A DNA stretch of 64,000 nt from JBOEGW01 sp050633625 (GCA_050633625.1 JBOEGW010000010.1:1-64000); one strand, 5' to 3'. Positions 17,029 through 25,821 are shown, numbered from the stretch's first letter. Notes: generated from the sequence alone by a model not told the origin. Numbers and translations: made by a program.

Positions 17029-18207
17029 TTAGTGCCAGCGGATCGGCAGCTTGGAATGTCCAGAGAACATATAGGACGCCATTTTTTCCGGCGGTCCGGC
17101 AAGCTCGATCTTGGTTTTGCGTGCGAGAATACACTCGAACAGTTTTTGCGCTTCCAGCCGCGCGGCATGGACGCCCAAACAAAAATGCGCACCTTTCCCA
17201 AAGCCCAAATGGGGGTTCGGTTTGCGCGCGATGTTGAAGCTTTGAGGCGCGTCAAACACCGCCTCGTCACGGTTGGCCGACACGAAAAATGGCACGACCT
17301 TGTCCCCGGCGCGGATGGTGTGCCCCGCCAGTTCCGTATCACGCGCAGCCGTGCGCCGCATCAGTCGGACCGGCGTGACCCAACGCGCCATTTCCTCAAC
17401 CGCAACCGGCAATCCAGCCGGGGCGCGGCGCAGGGTATCGGCCGCGTCCGGCAATTGCGCCAGTTGCTCAATCCCGCCCGACACCAAGAACCGCGTCGTT
17501 TCATTTCCTGCCGCCGTCAGCACCATGAAATAGGCGTCCAACTCGTCTTGGCTGAGCCGCTTGTCGTCCACCTCACCAAAGGCGAGCGATGCCGCAAGAC
17601 TGTCATCTGGCGTGTCGCGCTTGAGGTCAACAAGATGGCGGTAGTATTGAAATAACTCAGCGCGCGCAGAGGCCTGCGCCGCATCGCTTTGCGCATGGTC
17701 CGTGATCGTATTGGCCCAATCCACCGTCTTGGGCTGATCTTCTTCAGGGATGCCCAACAACATCCCAAGGACCATCATCGGCAAGGGCAGGGCGACCTTT
17801 TCCACAAAGTCAAACGGCGTATCATCAGGGCAGGCATCGACGAGATCAGTCACGACCTTTTCAATTGCATCGGACATTTTGGCAATCGCCGTGCGCCGCA
17901 GCCCCGGCATCGCGCGCGCGCGCAAAGGTTGGTGTCCGGGCGCATCCATATTGTGAACGCTGGCGGTCTTTTTGCCCTCGGCGCGTCGATCGGTGATTTG
18001 GGTTCCGCCTCCCGACAAAAAGACATCGGGCGCCATGACAACAGCATTGCACAGCTCATAATTCATCACCGCCCAAAACCCCGGCCCGCCATCCGGTTCC
18101 GGGTGGAAAAAGATCGGCGCGTCGCGGCGCAAGCGCGCGAATTCCGCGTGTTCACTCTGCGATGTGTAGAGATCGTGGTTGAGCAAATTGGCTTCTATTA
18201 CTGTCAT
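17029..18207 (-). CDS. Cytochrome P450 (class I, bacterial), second copy
   Basis: A 392-residue soluble P450. Motifs are complete: I-helix TAAGNETTRF, ExxR in EEMARW, and heme loop FGKGAHFCLGVHAAR with Cys near residue 343. It is related to the first P450 of the island but clearly divergent, so the two probably act on different positions or intermediates. The ATG at 18207 overlaps the tetR stop in ATGA and has GGGAGG upstream, which rejects a longer frame. It is directly co-transcribed with its likely TetR regulator. It has no adjacent ferredoxin; the [2Fe-2S] protein at 10523-10843 is a candidate partner. Confidence 0.94.
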   Translation of the reverse strand: MTVIEANLLNHDLYTSQSEHAEFARLRRDAPIFFHPEPDGGPGFWAVMNYELCNAVVMAPDVFLSGGGTQITDRRAEGKKTASVHNMDAPGHQPLRARAMPGLRRTAIAKMSDAIEKVVTDLVDACPDDTPFDFVEKVALPLPMMVLGMLLGIPEEDQPKTVDWANTITDHAQSDAAQASARAELFQYYRHLVDLKRDTPDDSLAASLAFGEVDDKRLSQDELDAYFMVLTAAGNETTRFLVSGGIEQLAQLPDAADTLRRAPAGLPVAVEEMARWVTPVRLMRRTAARDTELAGHTIRAGDKVVPFFVSANRDEAVFDAPQSFNIARKPNPHLGFGKGAHFCLGVHAARLEAQKLFECILARKTKIELAGPPEKMASYMFSGHSKLPIRWH

Positions 18208-18896
18208 GTGTCGTCCTCCCTGACGCCATCTGGACGGGCGATTGCCACATCCGTTTTGATCACACCTCGGTACCAAATCAGCGCGGCTTGCCGGGTCAAA
18301 TGGCGCACCGCATCGTCGCTCGGCGCGCGTTGTGGTAGCCCGATCCGCATGTACGCAAGCTGCTCAGACATCGCCAATTCGGCTTGCGCCGCCTCCAGCG
18401 GGTCAACGCCGGGCCACAAATGCCCCGCCTGTTGCAGCGGTGTCAGCCAGCCTTCTGTTCGGTCAATGAACCGGTCCCGCACGCCAAGCCACGACCGATA
18501 AAACGTGGCGCGCGGCCCCTGAATCGCCGCTTCCCGCATCACCCGAATGAGCTTGCGACTGCGCTTATATGTGAGGAGTTGGGCCACAAGACTGTCGGCA
18601 TAATCATCCTCGCTGACCCAGCCTTTCGACTTCCAGCGCGAGTCCGCCTGCTTGTGCATTCGCTCCAGCATTGGCCGCAAAACCTCGATCAAGATTTCGT
18701 CTTTGTTACTGAAATGCCAGTAGAAATTCCCATGCGAGGTCTGGGCGGCAGTGTTGATGTCTGACACCCGCGTCGCCACATAACCGCGCTCCGAGAACAC
18801 CTTCGCCGCCGCCACCAACAGCCGTTCACGCATCTGTTCTCCACGGGTGGATTTATCCGGGGCGGTCGCGACGATTGATGTTTGTCGGGCAGGCAT
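18204..18896 (-). CDS. TetR-family transcriptional regulator
   Basis: A 230-residue TetR-type repressor. The helix-turn-helix domain lies at about residues 22-68, with FSERGYVATRVSDINTAAQTS and GNFYWHFSNKDEI, a strong TetR_N match. The C-terminal ligand-binding domain is helical and variable. GGAGA upstream favours the ATG at 18896 over a GTG at 18902. It is the first gene of the tetR-P450-winged-helix operon and has two inverted repeats in its own promoter, so autoregulation is likely. One of these repeats recurs in front of the PPDK-transporter operon, suggesting it controls that operon too. Confidence 0.93.
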   Translation of the reverse strand: MPARQTSIVATAPDKSTRGEQMRERLLVAAAKVFSERGYVATRVSDINTAAQTSHGNFYWHFSNKDEILIEVLRPMLERMHKQADSRWKSKGWVSEDDYADSLVAQLLTYKRSRKLIRVMREAAIQGPRATFYRSWLGVRDRFIDRTEGWLTPLQQAGHLWPGVDPLEAAQAELAMSEQLAYMRIGLPQRAPSDDAVRHLTRQAALIWYRGVIKTDVAIARPDGVREDDT

Positions 18897-18918
18897 GGCC
18901 ACTCTCCACAGTTAGCGT

Positions 18919-18959
18919 ATGGTAAATCAGCGTACCATTAAACCTGACACCCGTGTCAA
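18919..18959 (-). promoter_or_regulatory. tetR promoter with two palindromic operator candidates
   Basis: ATGGTA (18919-18924) and TACCAT (18933-18938) are inverted with an 8-nt spacer. TGACAC-CC-GTGTCA (18945-18958) is a perfect 14-base palindrome whose right arm contains a minus-strand TTGACA (-35 type, 18954-18959). Repressor binding to either site would block this promoter. Confidence 0.55.
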
Positions 18960-19068
18960 CTCTTTCCAAAAGTTTTTTGAAAACGCAGGCCCAGCTCACG
19001 ACACAAAAGATTACATAATCCCTATTATGAGGCCTGCGACCGCCAGAGGCTTCGAAACAAGGTGTTTT

Positions 19069-19117
19069 ATGCGCATAGATATGCGCATTTGACTTGCCGC
19101 TTCTCTGCAAATTTGCT
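19069..19117 (+). promoter_or_regulatory. ccdAB promoter and palindromic operator
   Basis: ATGCGCATA-GA-TATGCGCAT (19069-19088) is a perfect 9+9 palindrome. It is followed at once by TTGACT (19089-19094), then a 17-base spacer and TTTGCT (19112-19117). The arrangement fits an autoregulated toxin-antitoxin promoter bound by CcdA/CcdB. Confidence 0.6.
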
Positions 19118-19188
19118 AGGGTGCTCCCATGGCCCAAGCCCGTACACCAAAACCGTCAGCCGATAATCAGCCGATAAGGAGTTTCGCC

Positions 19189-19416
19189 ATGTCCGATGGA
19201 CGTAAGCCGACGAATCTGACCCTTGATAGCACGCTTGTGGCGCAGGCGCGCGCGCAACAGGTGAACCTCAGCCGTGCCGCTGAGGCCGGTATTCGCGCGG
19301 CGCTCTCGCAATCCCAAGCCGCGCTTTGGCAGGCGGAGAACGCCGCCGCAATCGACAGCTCAAACGCATTTGTAGAGGCCGAAGGGCTGCCCCTTTCGGG
19401 ATTTCGTCCTTTCTAA
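19189..19416 (+). CDS. ccdA: CcdA-type antitoxin
   Basis: A 75-residue protein resembling CcdA antitoxins. The N-terminal half (PTNLTLDSTLVAQARAQQVNLSRAAEAGIRAAL) fits a ribbon-helix-helix DNA-binding dimer. The C-terminal tail would bind and neutralise the toxin, ending in the CcdA-like GLPLSGFRPF. AAGGAG lies before the ATG at 19189; an earlier in-frame ATG at 19129 lacks one. Its stop and the ccdB start share TAATG. In this family antitoxin and toxin together repress their own promoter, and the palindrome at 19069-19088 is the natural site. The pair should stabilise the replicon by killing plasmid-free cells. Confidence 0.88.
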   Translation: MSDGRKPTNLTLDSTLVAQARAQQVNLSRAAEAGIRAALSQSQAALWQAENAAAIDSSNAFVEAEGLPLSGFRPF

Positions 19417-19715
19417 TGGCGCGCGCAGATGTGTACCGATTGGCGGATGGAAGTGGTTTGGTTTTGGATGTGCAATCCGAGCTGCTCGACCCGTTCAACA
19501 CCCGCGTTGTCGTGCCGCTGATGAAGCGCACGACAGCACCGCGCCCGGCGCGCGGATTGAACCCTGTGTTTTTGCTGGGGGATGAAGAATACATTTTGGT
19601 CTCCCAATTCCTGTCCGCCGTCCCCGTGGCCGCGCTGGGGGTGCCGATTGGCTCCCTCGCGGCGCATCAAGATCAAATCACCCGCGCATTGGATATGGTG
19701 TTTCAAGGGGTATAA
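19416..19715 (+). CDS. ccdB: CcdB-type toxin (DNA gyrase poison)
   Basis: A 99-residue protein matching CcdB in length (E. coli F CcdB is 101). Typical features are an N-terminal DVYRLADG strand, the middle block NTRVVVPL, and the C-terminal QITRALDMVFQGV, corresponding to the gyrase-contacting tail. In the family the protein traps DNA gyrase on DNA. It starts at the ATG that overlaps the ccdA stop by one base, as usual for such pairs. It lies between the catabolic island and the T6SS island, so it may guard either or the whole replicon. It looks intact. Confidence 0.9.
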   Translation: MARADVYRLADGSGLVLDVQSELLDPFNTRVVVPLMKRTTAPRPARGLNPVFLLGDEEYILVSQFLSAVPVAALGVPIGSLAAHQDQITRALDMVFQGV

Positions 19716-19848
19716 GCGTGGTGAGTTTCGTGGTTTTCGCGGGTGCAGCATATCTCGCGGCTTGTCAGAAGGCCCACACTGCCCCATGTTAACCGTCAAG
19801 CAGCGCAGTTTCGCGCAATTGATTTAGGACATTCAAAAAGGTCTGCCG

Positions 19849-20547
19849 ATGGCTTCTGACACATTCGAGACCCCGACGATGCCACCGCGCCCCTTCGAAA
19901 GCTTGGCCGCTGCGCAGGTCGTGCCGGAGACAGCGACGCCGATGTCGGCGCAGGCCACTCCGGTGACCGAAGACGGTGAACCCGACAAAACTCAGCCTCC
20001 CGTCAGTGCGCTGCGCTTTGAAACGCCGCAAGAACTCTACAAGGCCATTCCACAAGTTGAGCAGATGACAATGCACCGCCCGCTTGAGAATGAAGATGGG
20101 CTGGAATTCCTGTTGCGCCTGCGCGCCTCGACCACGCCGGAAGAAGCCGTCACCTTCACAGCCTTTGCCGCCCAGCCGAAAATGGCGATCTGGTGGGCCT
20201 ATGAATGTTTGCGTCTGGCGGGGGATGAGCTGAGCGCGCCTGAACGTCAGATGATGGAACATGTGGCGAATTGGACGAATTATTCCGACAATGAAAACCG
20301 CTACCGCGCAATGCAAATGGCGCTTTATTCCCCAGTCAAGACCCCAGCGATTTTCCTCGGGCTTGCGGTGGGTTGGTCCGGCGGGCCAATCGCGCCCAAT
20401 GATCCGGCGCAGGTGCCACCCCACCGTGCCCCTCGCGCAATCAACTCAGCCGTGTTGTCCTGTTTGGCGCGCGCAGATTTGACCCACCGTTCGGTGCGTC
20501 TTGCACGCTTCATTGATCAAGCAGCGGCCTTGTTTCGCGCCTATTGA
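19849..20547 (+). CDS. T6SS-associated protein of unknown function (DUF6931-like)
   Basis: A 232-residue cytoplasmic protein with no signal peptide. Residues 1-60 are proline/threonine-rich and low complexity; the rest is helical, with PKMAIWWAYECLRLAG and LARFIDQAAALFRAY. I relate it, by memory of genome annotation and without a search, to small proteins placed upstream of T6SS FHA genes. It is the first gene of the plus-strand T6SS arm, 67 bases before the FHA gene. AAGGTC lies before the ATG. No enzymatic motif is visible, and its role in secretion is unproven. Confidence 0.6.
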   Translation: MASDTFETPTMPPRPFESLAAAQVVPETATPMSAQATPVTEDGEPDKTQPPVSALRFETPQELYKAIPQVEQMTMHRPLENEDGLEFLLRLRASTTPEEAVTFTAFAAQPKMAIWWAYECLRLAGDELSAPERQMMEHVANWTNYSDNENRYRAMQMALYSPVKTPAIFLGLAVGWSGGPIAPNDPAQVPPHRAPRAINSAVLSCLARADLTHRSVRLARFIDQAAALFRAY

Positions 20548-20614
20548 TCCGCCGCGCCGTGCGCTGCGTGTAAGCGCTGGAAATCTCACAAGAAACAGGG
20601 CAGTCTAATCTCTG

Positions 20615-22069
20615 ATGACTCTGACTTTGCGAATCGAAAACTACGACAAGCTGGAAGATGGCGGCCCGACATGGCTGACACTTGACGGGAAAGGTGCGTC
20701 CGTGGGGCGGCGCGGCGAGAACGATTGGGTGCTGCCTGATCCGGCCCGCCATATTTCGGGGCATCACTTTGATATTACCTTTCAGGGGGGGCAATATTTC
20801 CTCACTGATGTGTCAACGAACGGGACGTTTTTGCAGGGACAAAGCCACCGTCTGCAAGGTCCAACAGCGCTCAATGGCGGTGAGCGGATCGTGGCTGGGC
20901 ATTATGTGATTGTTGTGGAAATGGGTGCTGCACAAGCCAGCGCGCCCCCGCCTGCTGCCACGCCGCCGATGGGCAAAACATGGATGACAGACGCGCCGCA
21001 ACAGGCCAGCGAGGGCGACCCTTGGGATTTTGGCGGTGGGCTTGATCCGGTGAACCCACTGCCAAGCGCCGGGGCGAACCCGCATCATTTTGATGATGTG
21101 GCGCAGGATTTCGTACCGTTGCAACGCCCGGATCAAGCGCCCATGCCCCAAGCCGCGCCCCCCGTTCAGGTGCCCGGTGTGCACAACACAGGCGCGCCAA
21201 TCCCGCAACAGCCGCCACAGATGCAACCGCAGATGCACCCCGGCCCTTCCGGCCCGCCGCCCCAAGTGCCCCCCGTGCCACAGATGCCACCGGCGCAACC
21301 GGACGCGGCGCAGGGCTATGGTCATCCGCCACAAACACCCCCGCCTGCGCATCCCGGCGCTGTGCCTATGCCCGCTCCGGCGGCAGCACCCCAGCCTGCG
21401 CCCCAACCTGCCCCCGGAATTCCCCCGGTCGCGCCAACTGCCGCCCCCGCACCCACCCCGGCACCGGGGTCCGGCACAGGCGGCAGCGCAGCCTTTATCA
21501 AAGCGTTTTGTGAAGGAGCGGGCCTTGATGCCTCGCGCGCCAGCATTGATGACCCAGAAGCCTTTGCCCGTGAGCTTGGCAAAACAATGCGCACAGTCAC
21601 CACCGAGGTGATGCAAATGCTCGCGGACCGCGCCAACGTCAAACAGTTCACCAAGGGCGGCGAACGCACGATGCGTTCTGCGCAAAACAACAATCCGATG
21701 AAGTTTCTGCCCGATGCGGATCAGGCGCTTGAGGCGTTGTTCATTAAGCCGCGCGATGGGTTTCAGACCGGACCAGACGGCTATGCCAACGCCTTGGGCG
21801 ATTTGCGCGGTCACCAAATGGCGGTGTTTGCAGCGCTGCAACCCGCGCTTGGCGAAATCCTTGAGGGGCTTTCGCCCGACGAGATCGAGGATGAGGCCGC
21901 CTCGACGGCCAAACTCGGCCCGTCTCGTCGAGGGCGTAACTGGGACATGTATGTGGAACGCTGGGATCGCAAGGCACAGGCCGGTGAACATGGTATGCTC
22001 GACGCCTTCCTGAAAGCCTTCGCCAAAACATATGCCGCAGCCAACGCGGGCAACACCAATAGCGAGTAA
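20615..22069 (+). CDS. tagH: T6SS FHA-domain protein
   Basis: A 484-residue protein. The N-terminal FHA domain (residues ~20-90) binds phosphothreonine and has the core residues Gly31-Arg32, Ser49-His51 and Asn69-Gly70-Thr71. A long Pro/Gln/Ala linker spans ~105-285. A C-terminal helical domain (~290-480) begins with GSAAFIKAFCEGAG, the TagH/Fha C domain. In Agrobacterium and Pseudomonas such proteins join the T6SS when partner Thr residues are phosphorylated by PpkA. The likely partners here are TssL, with repeated TVFG motifs, and PpkA itself. It heads the tss genes after the accessory gene. Confidence 0.92.
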   Translation: MTLTLRIENYDKLEDGGPTWLTLDGKGASVGRRGENDWVLPDPARHISGHHFDITFQGGQYFLTDVSTNGTFLQGQSHRLQGPTALNGGERIVAGHYVIVVEMGAAQASAPPPAATPPMGKTWMTDAPQQASEGDPWDFGGGLDPVNPLPSAGANPHHFDDVAQDFVPLQRPDQAPMPQAAPPVQVPGVHNTGAPIPQQPPQMQPQMHPGPSGPPPQVPPVPQMPPAQPDAAQGYGHPPQTPPPAHPGAVPMPAPAAAPQPAPQPAPGIPPVAPTAAPAPTPAPGSGTGGSAAFIKAFCEGAGLDASRASIDDPEAFARELGKTMRTVTTEVMQMLADRANVKQFTKGGERTMRSAQNNNPMKFLPDADQALEALFIKPRDGFQTGPDGYANALGDLRGHQMAVFAALQPALGEILEGLSPDEIEDEAASTAKLGPSRRGRNWDMYVERWDRKAQAGEHGMLDAFLKAFAKTYAAANAGNTNSE

Positions 22070-22128
22070 GCTTGACCTTGGGGGCGGTGCGCCTAATCTG
22101 GCGATGAGTTTTTAGGGGATAATTTTTC

Positions 22129-23481
22129 ATGGATATTGACGCGCTGCTGGAACCTGTTTCCGAAGACGCCCCCTGTGGGCCGGATTTGAACGCGGATATG
22201 GACCCGGAATATGACGAATACTATTTCGACAGCGCCGGGCGTTTGCCGGGGTTTTACTATCAGCCCGGCGTAGATCGCCCGGATGGGTCTCGCTCGCCGG
22301 ACCGGGTGTTTGACCCCACCGAGGTTGATCTGGCGGCGGAACAAGCCGCCACCGACAGCCTTCTGACACGGTGTCGCGATTTGCGCCTGTTGGTCCTGCG
22401 CGCCCAATGGGAGGCGCTCGCGGGCAAACTCGGCTCGTTATCGCAAACCATAGAGGCCACAGCCGCCTTGCTGGAAACCTTCCCCGATGATGTGCAGCCG
22501 ACCCTTGCAGATGGCGTGTCTGAGCGGCGCGATGCGCTTTCGGATTTGGCCAACCAAGTGACGATGATGCAAGCGCTGCAATTTGCGCCGCTTGTGGGGT
22601 CCGCCGAAGTCACCCTGCGCAAACTGCGTGTGTCCAACGGCAACGGCACGCCGCTGGCGGGCGAGGAAGACATGTCCCACGCGATGCTGACCGATGCGCT
22701 TGGGGACAGCGCCTACAGAACAAAAGTTGACGAAACGCACGCCGCCTTGCTGGTGATCAAATCTGGCCTGGAGCGGATTTCGCGCGCCTGCCAAACCAAC
22801 GCCACCGCGCCGTTTTCGCCGCAACTCGATCCGGTGCTAGGGGTCGTCACCGAAATGCTCGACGCGATCACCAACGCGCGGCCTGATTTGCGCGGCGCGG
22901 ATGTGGACAGCGTTGTGGAGCTGGAAGGGGCCGTTGATGCTTCTGCGTCCAATGACGGCGATTCCCCTGCCCCCGCCGCCGCTGCTGCTGCCACGGCCCC
23001 CGCGGGCGATGTGGTCAGCCAAGCTCACGCGCGTATGATTCTCGAAGCCTGTGAGCATTATTTCCGCCGCTGCGAACCATCATCGGCGGCATTGTTGCTT
23101 GTCACGCAGGCGCGCCTGTTGATTGGCCGTCCCTTGATTGAAGCACTGGAAACTCTGCTGCCACAAGAGAGCGGGCGCGCGATTGTTGATTTTGGCCCTC
23201 AAACCGGATTTGCCCTCAATATTGAGCGATTGCGGATGCTTTCGGGCGCGATGCCCGAGGGCGCCAGCCCAGACACGCCGCAAACTGATCAGGGGCAAGT
23301 CCCTGATATCATTAACAACGCGGACGCCGCTCAGGGGATTCGAAGCGTCGAAGACTATTTCCGTCGCGTCGAACGCTCATCTCCCGTGCCCGTGCTCTTG
23401 CAACGCGCGAGAAGTTACCTAGATAAAGATTTCCAGTCGTTGGTTGCGGAGCTTATTCCAAGTTCCGAAAACGCCAATTGA
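22129..23481 (+). CDS. tssA: T6SS protein TssA (ImpA N-terminal domain)
   Basis: A 450-residue protein with the conserved ImpA_N start, where LLEPVSEDAPCGPDL is diagnostic, followed by helical repeats and an Ala/Asp-rich linker near residues 270-300. The C-terminal region contains two related blocks, ACEHYFRRCEPSSAALLL and VEDYFRRVERSSPVPVLL, as in short TssA proteins. TssA organises baseplate docking and tail-sheath assembly at the cytoplasmic side of the inner membrane. AGGGGAT precedes the ATG. It follows tagH by 59 bases and is separated from tssB by a 265-base promoter region. Confidence 0.93.
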   Translation: MDIDALLEPVSEDAPCGPDLNADMDPEYDEYYFDSAGRLPGFYYQPGVDRPDGSRSPDRVFDPTEVDLAAEQAATDSLLTRCRDLRLLVLRAQWEALAGKLGSLSQTIEATAALLETFPDDVQPTLADGVSERRDALSDLANQVTMMQALQFAPLVGSAEVTLRKLRVSNGNGTPLAGEEDMSHAMLTDALGDSAYRTKVDETHAALLVIKSGLERISRACQTNATAPFSPQLDPVLGVVTEMLDAITNARPDLRGADVDSVVELEGAVDASASNDGDSPAPAAAAAATAPAGDVVSQAHARMILEACEHYFRRCEPSSAALLLVTQARLLIGRPLIEALETLLPQESGRAIVDFGPQTGFALNIERLRMLSGAMPEGASPDTPQTDQGQVPDIINNADAAQGIRSVEDYFRRVERSSPVPVLLQRARSYLDKDFQSLVAELIPSSENAN

Positions 23482-23746
23482 GTGGATTGAAACGAAATTG
23501 ATTTTGAAAAACATGACCTAAAGATTGACAGGTGGATACAAGTGTCTCATTTTTTGACAAGCGATGACGTGACCGACGTTCGATCCTCAACACCCCGGAA
23601 ACTGTGTGTTTGTGCCACAGCGCTCCAAGAAGGTGCTGACAATGATCGAAAATTGGTTAATGTCTCTCGTTGACATTAAACTGTTAAACCTGTTTGCTTT
23701 TGATCATATAGCTTTGACGCGACGCATTTCTGGGGAGTGAAAATAG
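23482..23746 (+). promoter_or_regulatory. Promoter region of tssB-tssC-hcp
   Basis: This gap holds TTGACA (23670-23675), a 17-base spacer and TTTGCT (23693-23698), about 50 bases before the tssB ATG. The ccdA promoter has the same -10-like hexamer and spacing. No gene is seen in the gap. A second internal promoter for the sheath and tube genes is therefore likely. Confidence 0.5.
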
Positions 23747-24274
23747 ATGGCATCCGATTCCGGTACTGGCTTTATCAAGCGCAACCGCCCGCCACGGGTA
23801 CAGATTCAATACGAAGACCCGTATGATAGCGAGAAAATGGTTGAGCTGCCCTTCGTGATGGGCGTGCTTTCGGATCTTTCCGGCAATAACCCCGGCGTGG
23901 AAAAAGAGGCGATTGATGATCGCTCTTTCACCGATGTCACCAAAGACACCCTTGATGATTACATGGCGTCTGTTCAGCCGGGCATGACCTTTATGGTCGA
24001 AAACAAGCTCGACGAGAATTCCACCGACAAGGTCGGCGTCAACCTGCGTTTCGACAAAATGGACGACCTTGAGCCAGCGGCGATTGCCCGTCAGGTGCCC
24101 GCCTTGAAAAAGCTGCTCGAGGCGCGCGAACAGCTCGCAAACCTGCAACGCTACATGAGCGCCAAACCAAAAGCGCAAGAGCACATCAAAAAGCTGCTGG
24201 CGGACCCGGATTTGATGGCGGCTTTGGCCGATCGTGCGCAAGCCGAAGCTGGTGACGACGAGAGCGAAGAATAA
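23747..24274 (+). CDS. tssB: T6SS sheath small subunit TssB (VipA)
   Basis: A 175-residue protein, normal length for TssB. The conserved N-terminal part NRPPRVQIQYE, then VELPFVMGVLSDLSG, and the middle FRKFTDV-type block (DRSFTDVTKD) are clear. Together with TssC it builds the contractile tail sheath that drives the Hcp tube out of the cell. GGGGAG precedes the ATG. It is followed by tssC after 53 bases and shares a promoter with tssC and hcp. Nothing is missing or unusual in the sequence. Confidence 0.97.
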   Translation: MASDSGTGFIKRNRPPRVQIQYEDPYDSEKMVELPFVMGVLSDLSGNNPGVEKEAIDDRSFTDVTKDTLDDYMASVQPGMTFMVENKLDENSTDKVGVNLRFDKMDDLEPAAIARQVPALKKLLEAREQLANLQRYMSAKPKAQEHIKKLLADPDLMAALADRAQAEAGDDESEE

Positions 24275-24327
24275 GTCAAAGCGCGGCTTTCACGGGCTGA
24301 CCATAAGACGACAGGGACATTGAACGA

Positions 24328-25821
24328 ATGGCAAACGAAGCACAAACAACAGAGAGCCAAGGCGCCGAAGGCTTGGACGAGCTGTCCGAATTCTCGGATA
24401 TGCTCAAACAGACGATCAAGCCGCGCACCGATGTGGCCGCCAAAGAGGTGGACAATGCGGTTGTGGCTTTGGTGCGCGAAGCGCTTGACGACCAATCCGT
24501 GGTCGCTGAAGACGTGATCGACACCGTGGATGCGATGCTCGCAAAACTGGACGAGAAGCTCTCTGCCCAGATGAACGAGATCATTCACAACGAAGAATTC
24601 CAGCAGTTTGAAAGCTCCTGGCGCGGTTTGGCCTACTCGCTGAACAACGCGGAAACGGACGCCTCGCTGCGGGTCAAAGTGCTCAACGCCTCCAAAAAAG
24701 AACTCCAAGCCATGATGCGCCGTTATCCCGGTGCCAAGTGGGACAAATCTCCCCTGTTCAACATGGTCTATGAGCAAAACCTAGGCACCTTGGGCGGCAA
24801 ACCCTTTGGGTGTTTGATCGGGGATTACTACTTCGATCACTCCTCCCCTGATGTGACCTTGCTCAACGGGTTGGGTAAAGTTGCCGAAAGCTCGCTTGCA
24901 CCGTTTATTTCTGGCACCGCGCCACAGCTTTTGGGCCTTGATAGCTGGAACGAAGTCGCAATTCCGCCGGATCTTTCGGAAATCTTCGAAACCCCGGAAT
25001 ACGCCGCCTGGAACTCGCTGCGCGACAGCGAAAACGCGCGCTTCCTTGGTCTTGTTGCCCCGCGCGTTCTGGCGCGTGAGCCTTATGGCCCGGAAAGCAA
25101 TTCGGTTGTTGAGGAGTTCAATTTCGTCGAGGAGACCGATGGTCACGGCGGCGAGAAATATTCCTGGATGAACGCGGCGCACGCTATGGCCGCCAACATC
25201 AACCGCGCCTTTAAGGAACACGGCTGGACCGTGCGCATCCGCGGCGTGACGTCAGGGGGCGAAGTCGCCAACCTGCCGACCTACACCTTTGATACTGGTG
25301 ACGGCTCCAAAGATCTCAAGTGCCCGACCGAAGTGTCGATCACGGACCGCCGCGAAGGCGAATTGTCCAAGGCCGGGATCATGGGGCTTATTCACCGTCA
25401 GCACACAGACAAGGCGGCCTTCATTGGTGCGCAGTCTCTTTACCGTCCGAAGAAATATGTGGATGATCTTGCGACAGCATCGGATAATATGTCGTCGCGC
25501 ATCCCGTACATCTTCGCGGTGTCACGGTTCAGCCATTACCTTAAGGTGATGGTGCGTGACAAAATCGGGCAAAGCCCGGACCGGATCCAATTGCAAAACG
25601 AACTGCAATCTTGGGTCAACAAATACGTAGCAGGGAACCCTGAAAGCGCGACCGAGCTTGAAAAAGCGAAGAAGCCCTTGGCGGGTGCTACGGTAGAGGT
25701 CGTCGAGGACGAACTGAACCCTGGATATTACCAGGGCAAATTCTTCCTCAAGCCTCATTTCCAGATGGAAGGGATGGATATCGGCATGTCGCTGGTCTCT
25801 AAACTGCCAACTGGGAAATAA
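24328..25821 (+). CDS. tssC: T6SS sheath large subunit TssC (VipB)
   Basis: A 497-residue protein of normal length. Typical features are FQQFESSWRGLAYSLNNAET, then FGCLIGDYYFDHS, EPYGPES, YSWMNAAHAMAANI and the C-terminal PFxLKPHFQMEGMDIGMSLVSKLP-type end. It forms the sheath with TssB and is recycled by TssH after contraction. The gene lies between tssB and hcp and is followed by a 63-base gap with a good hcp ribosome site. Only one tssC copy is present in the window. Confidence 0.97.
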   Translation: MANEAQTTESQGAEGLDELSEFSDMLKQTIKPRTDVAAKEVDNAVVALVREALDDQSVVAEDVIDTVDAMLAKLDEKLSAQMNEIIHNEEFQQFESSWRGLAYSLNNAETDASLRVKVLNASKKELQAMMRRYPGAKWDKSPLFNMVYEQNLGTLGGKPFGCLIGDYYFDHSSPDVTLLNGLGKVAESSLAPFISGTAPQLLGLDSWNEVAIPPDLSEIFETPEYAAWNSLRDSENARFLGLVAPRVLAREPYGPESNSVVEEFNFVEETDGHGGEKYSWMNAAHAMAANINRAFKEHGWTVRIRGVTSGGEVANLPTYTFDTGDGSKDLKCPTEVSITDRREGELSKAGIMGLIHRQHTDKAAFIGAQSLYRPKKYVDDLATASDNMSSRIPYIFAVSRFSHYLKVMVRDKIGQSPDRIQLQNELQSWVNKYVAGNPESATELEKAKKPLAGATVEVVEDELNPGYYQGKFFLKPHFQMEGMDIGMSLVSKLPTGK

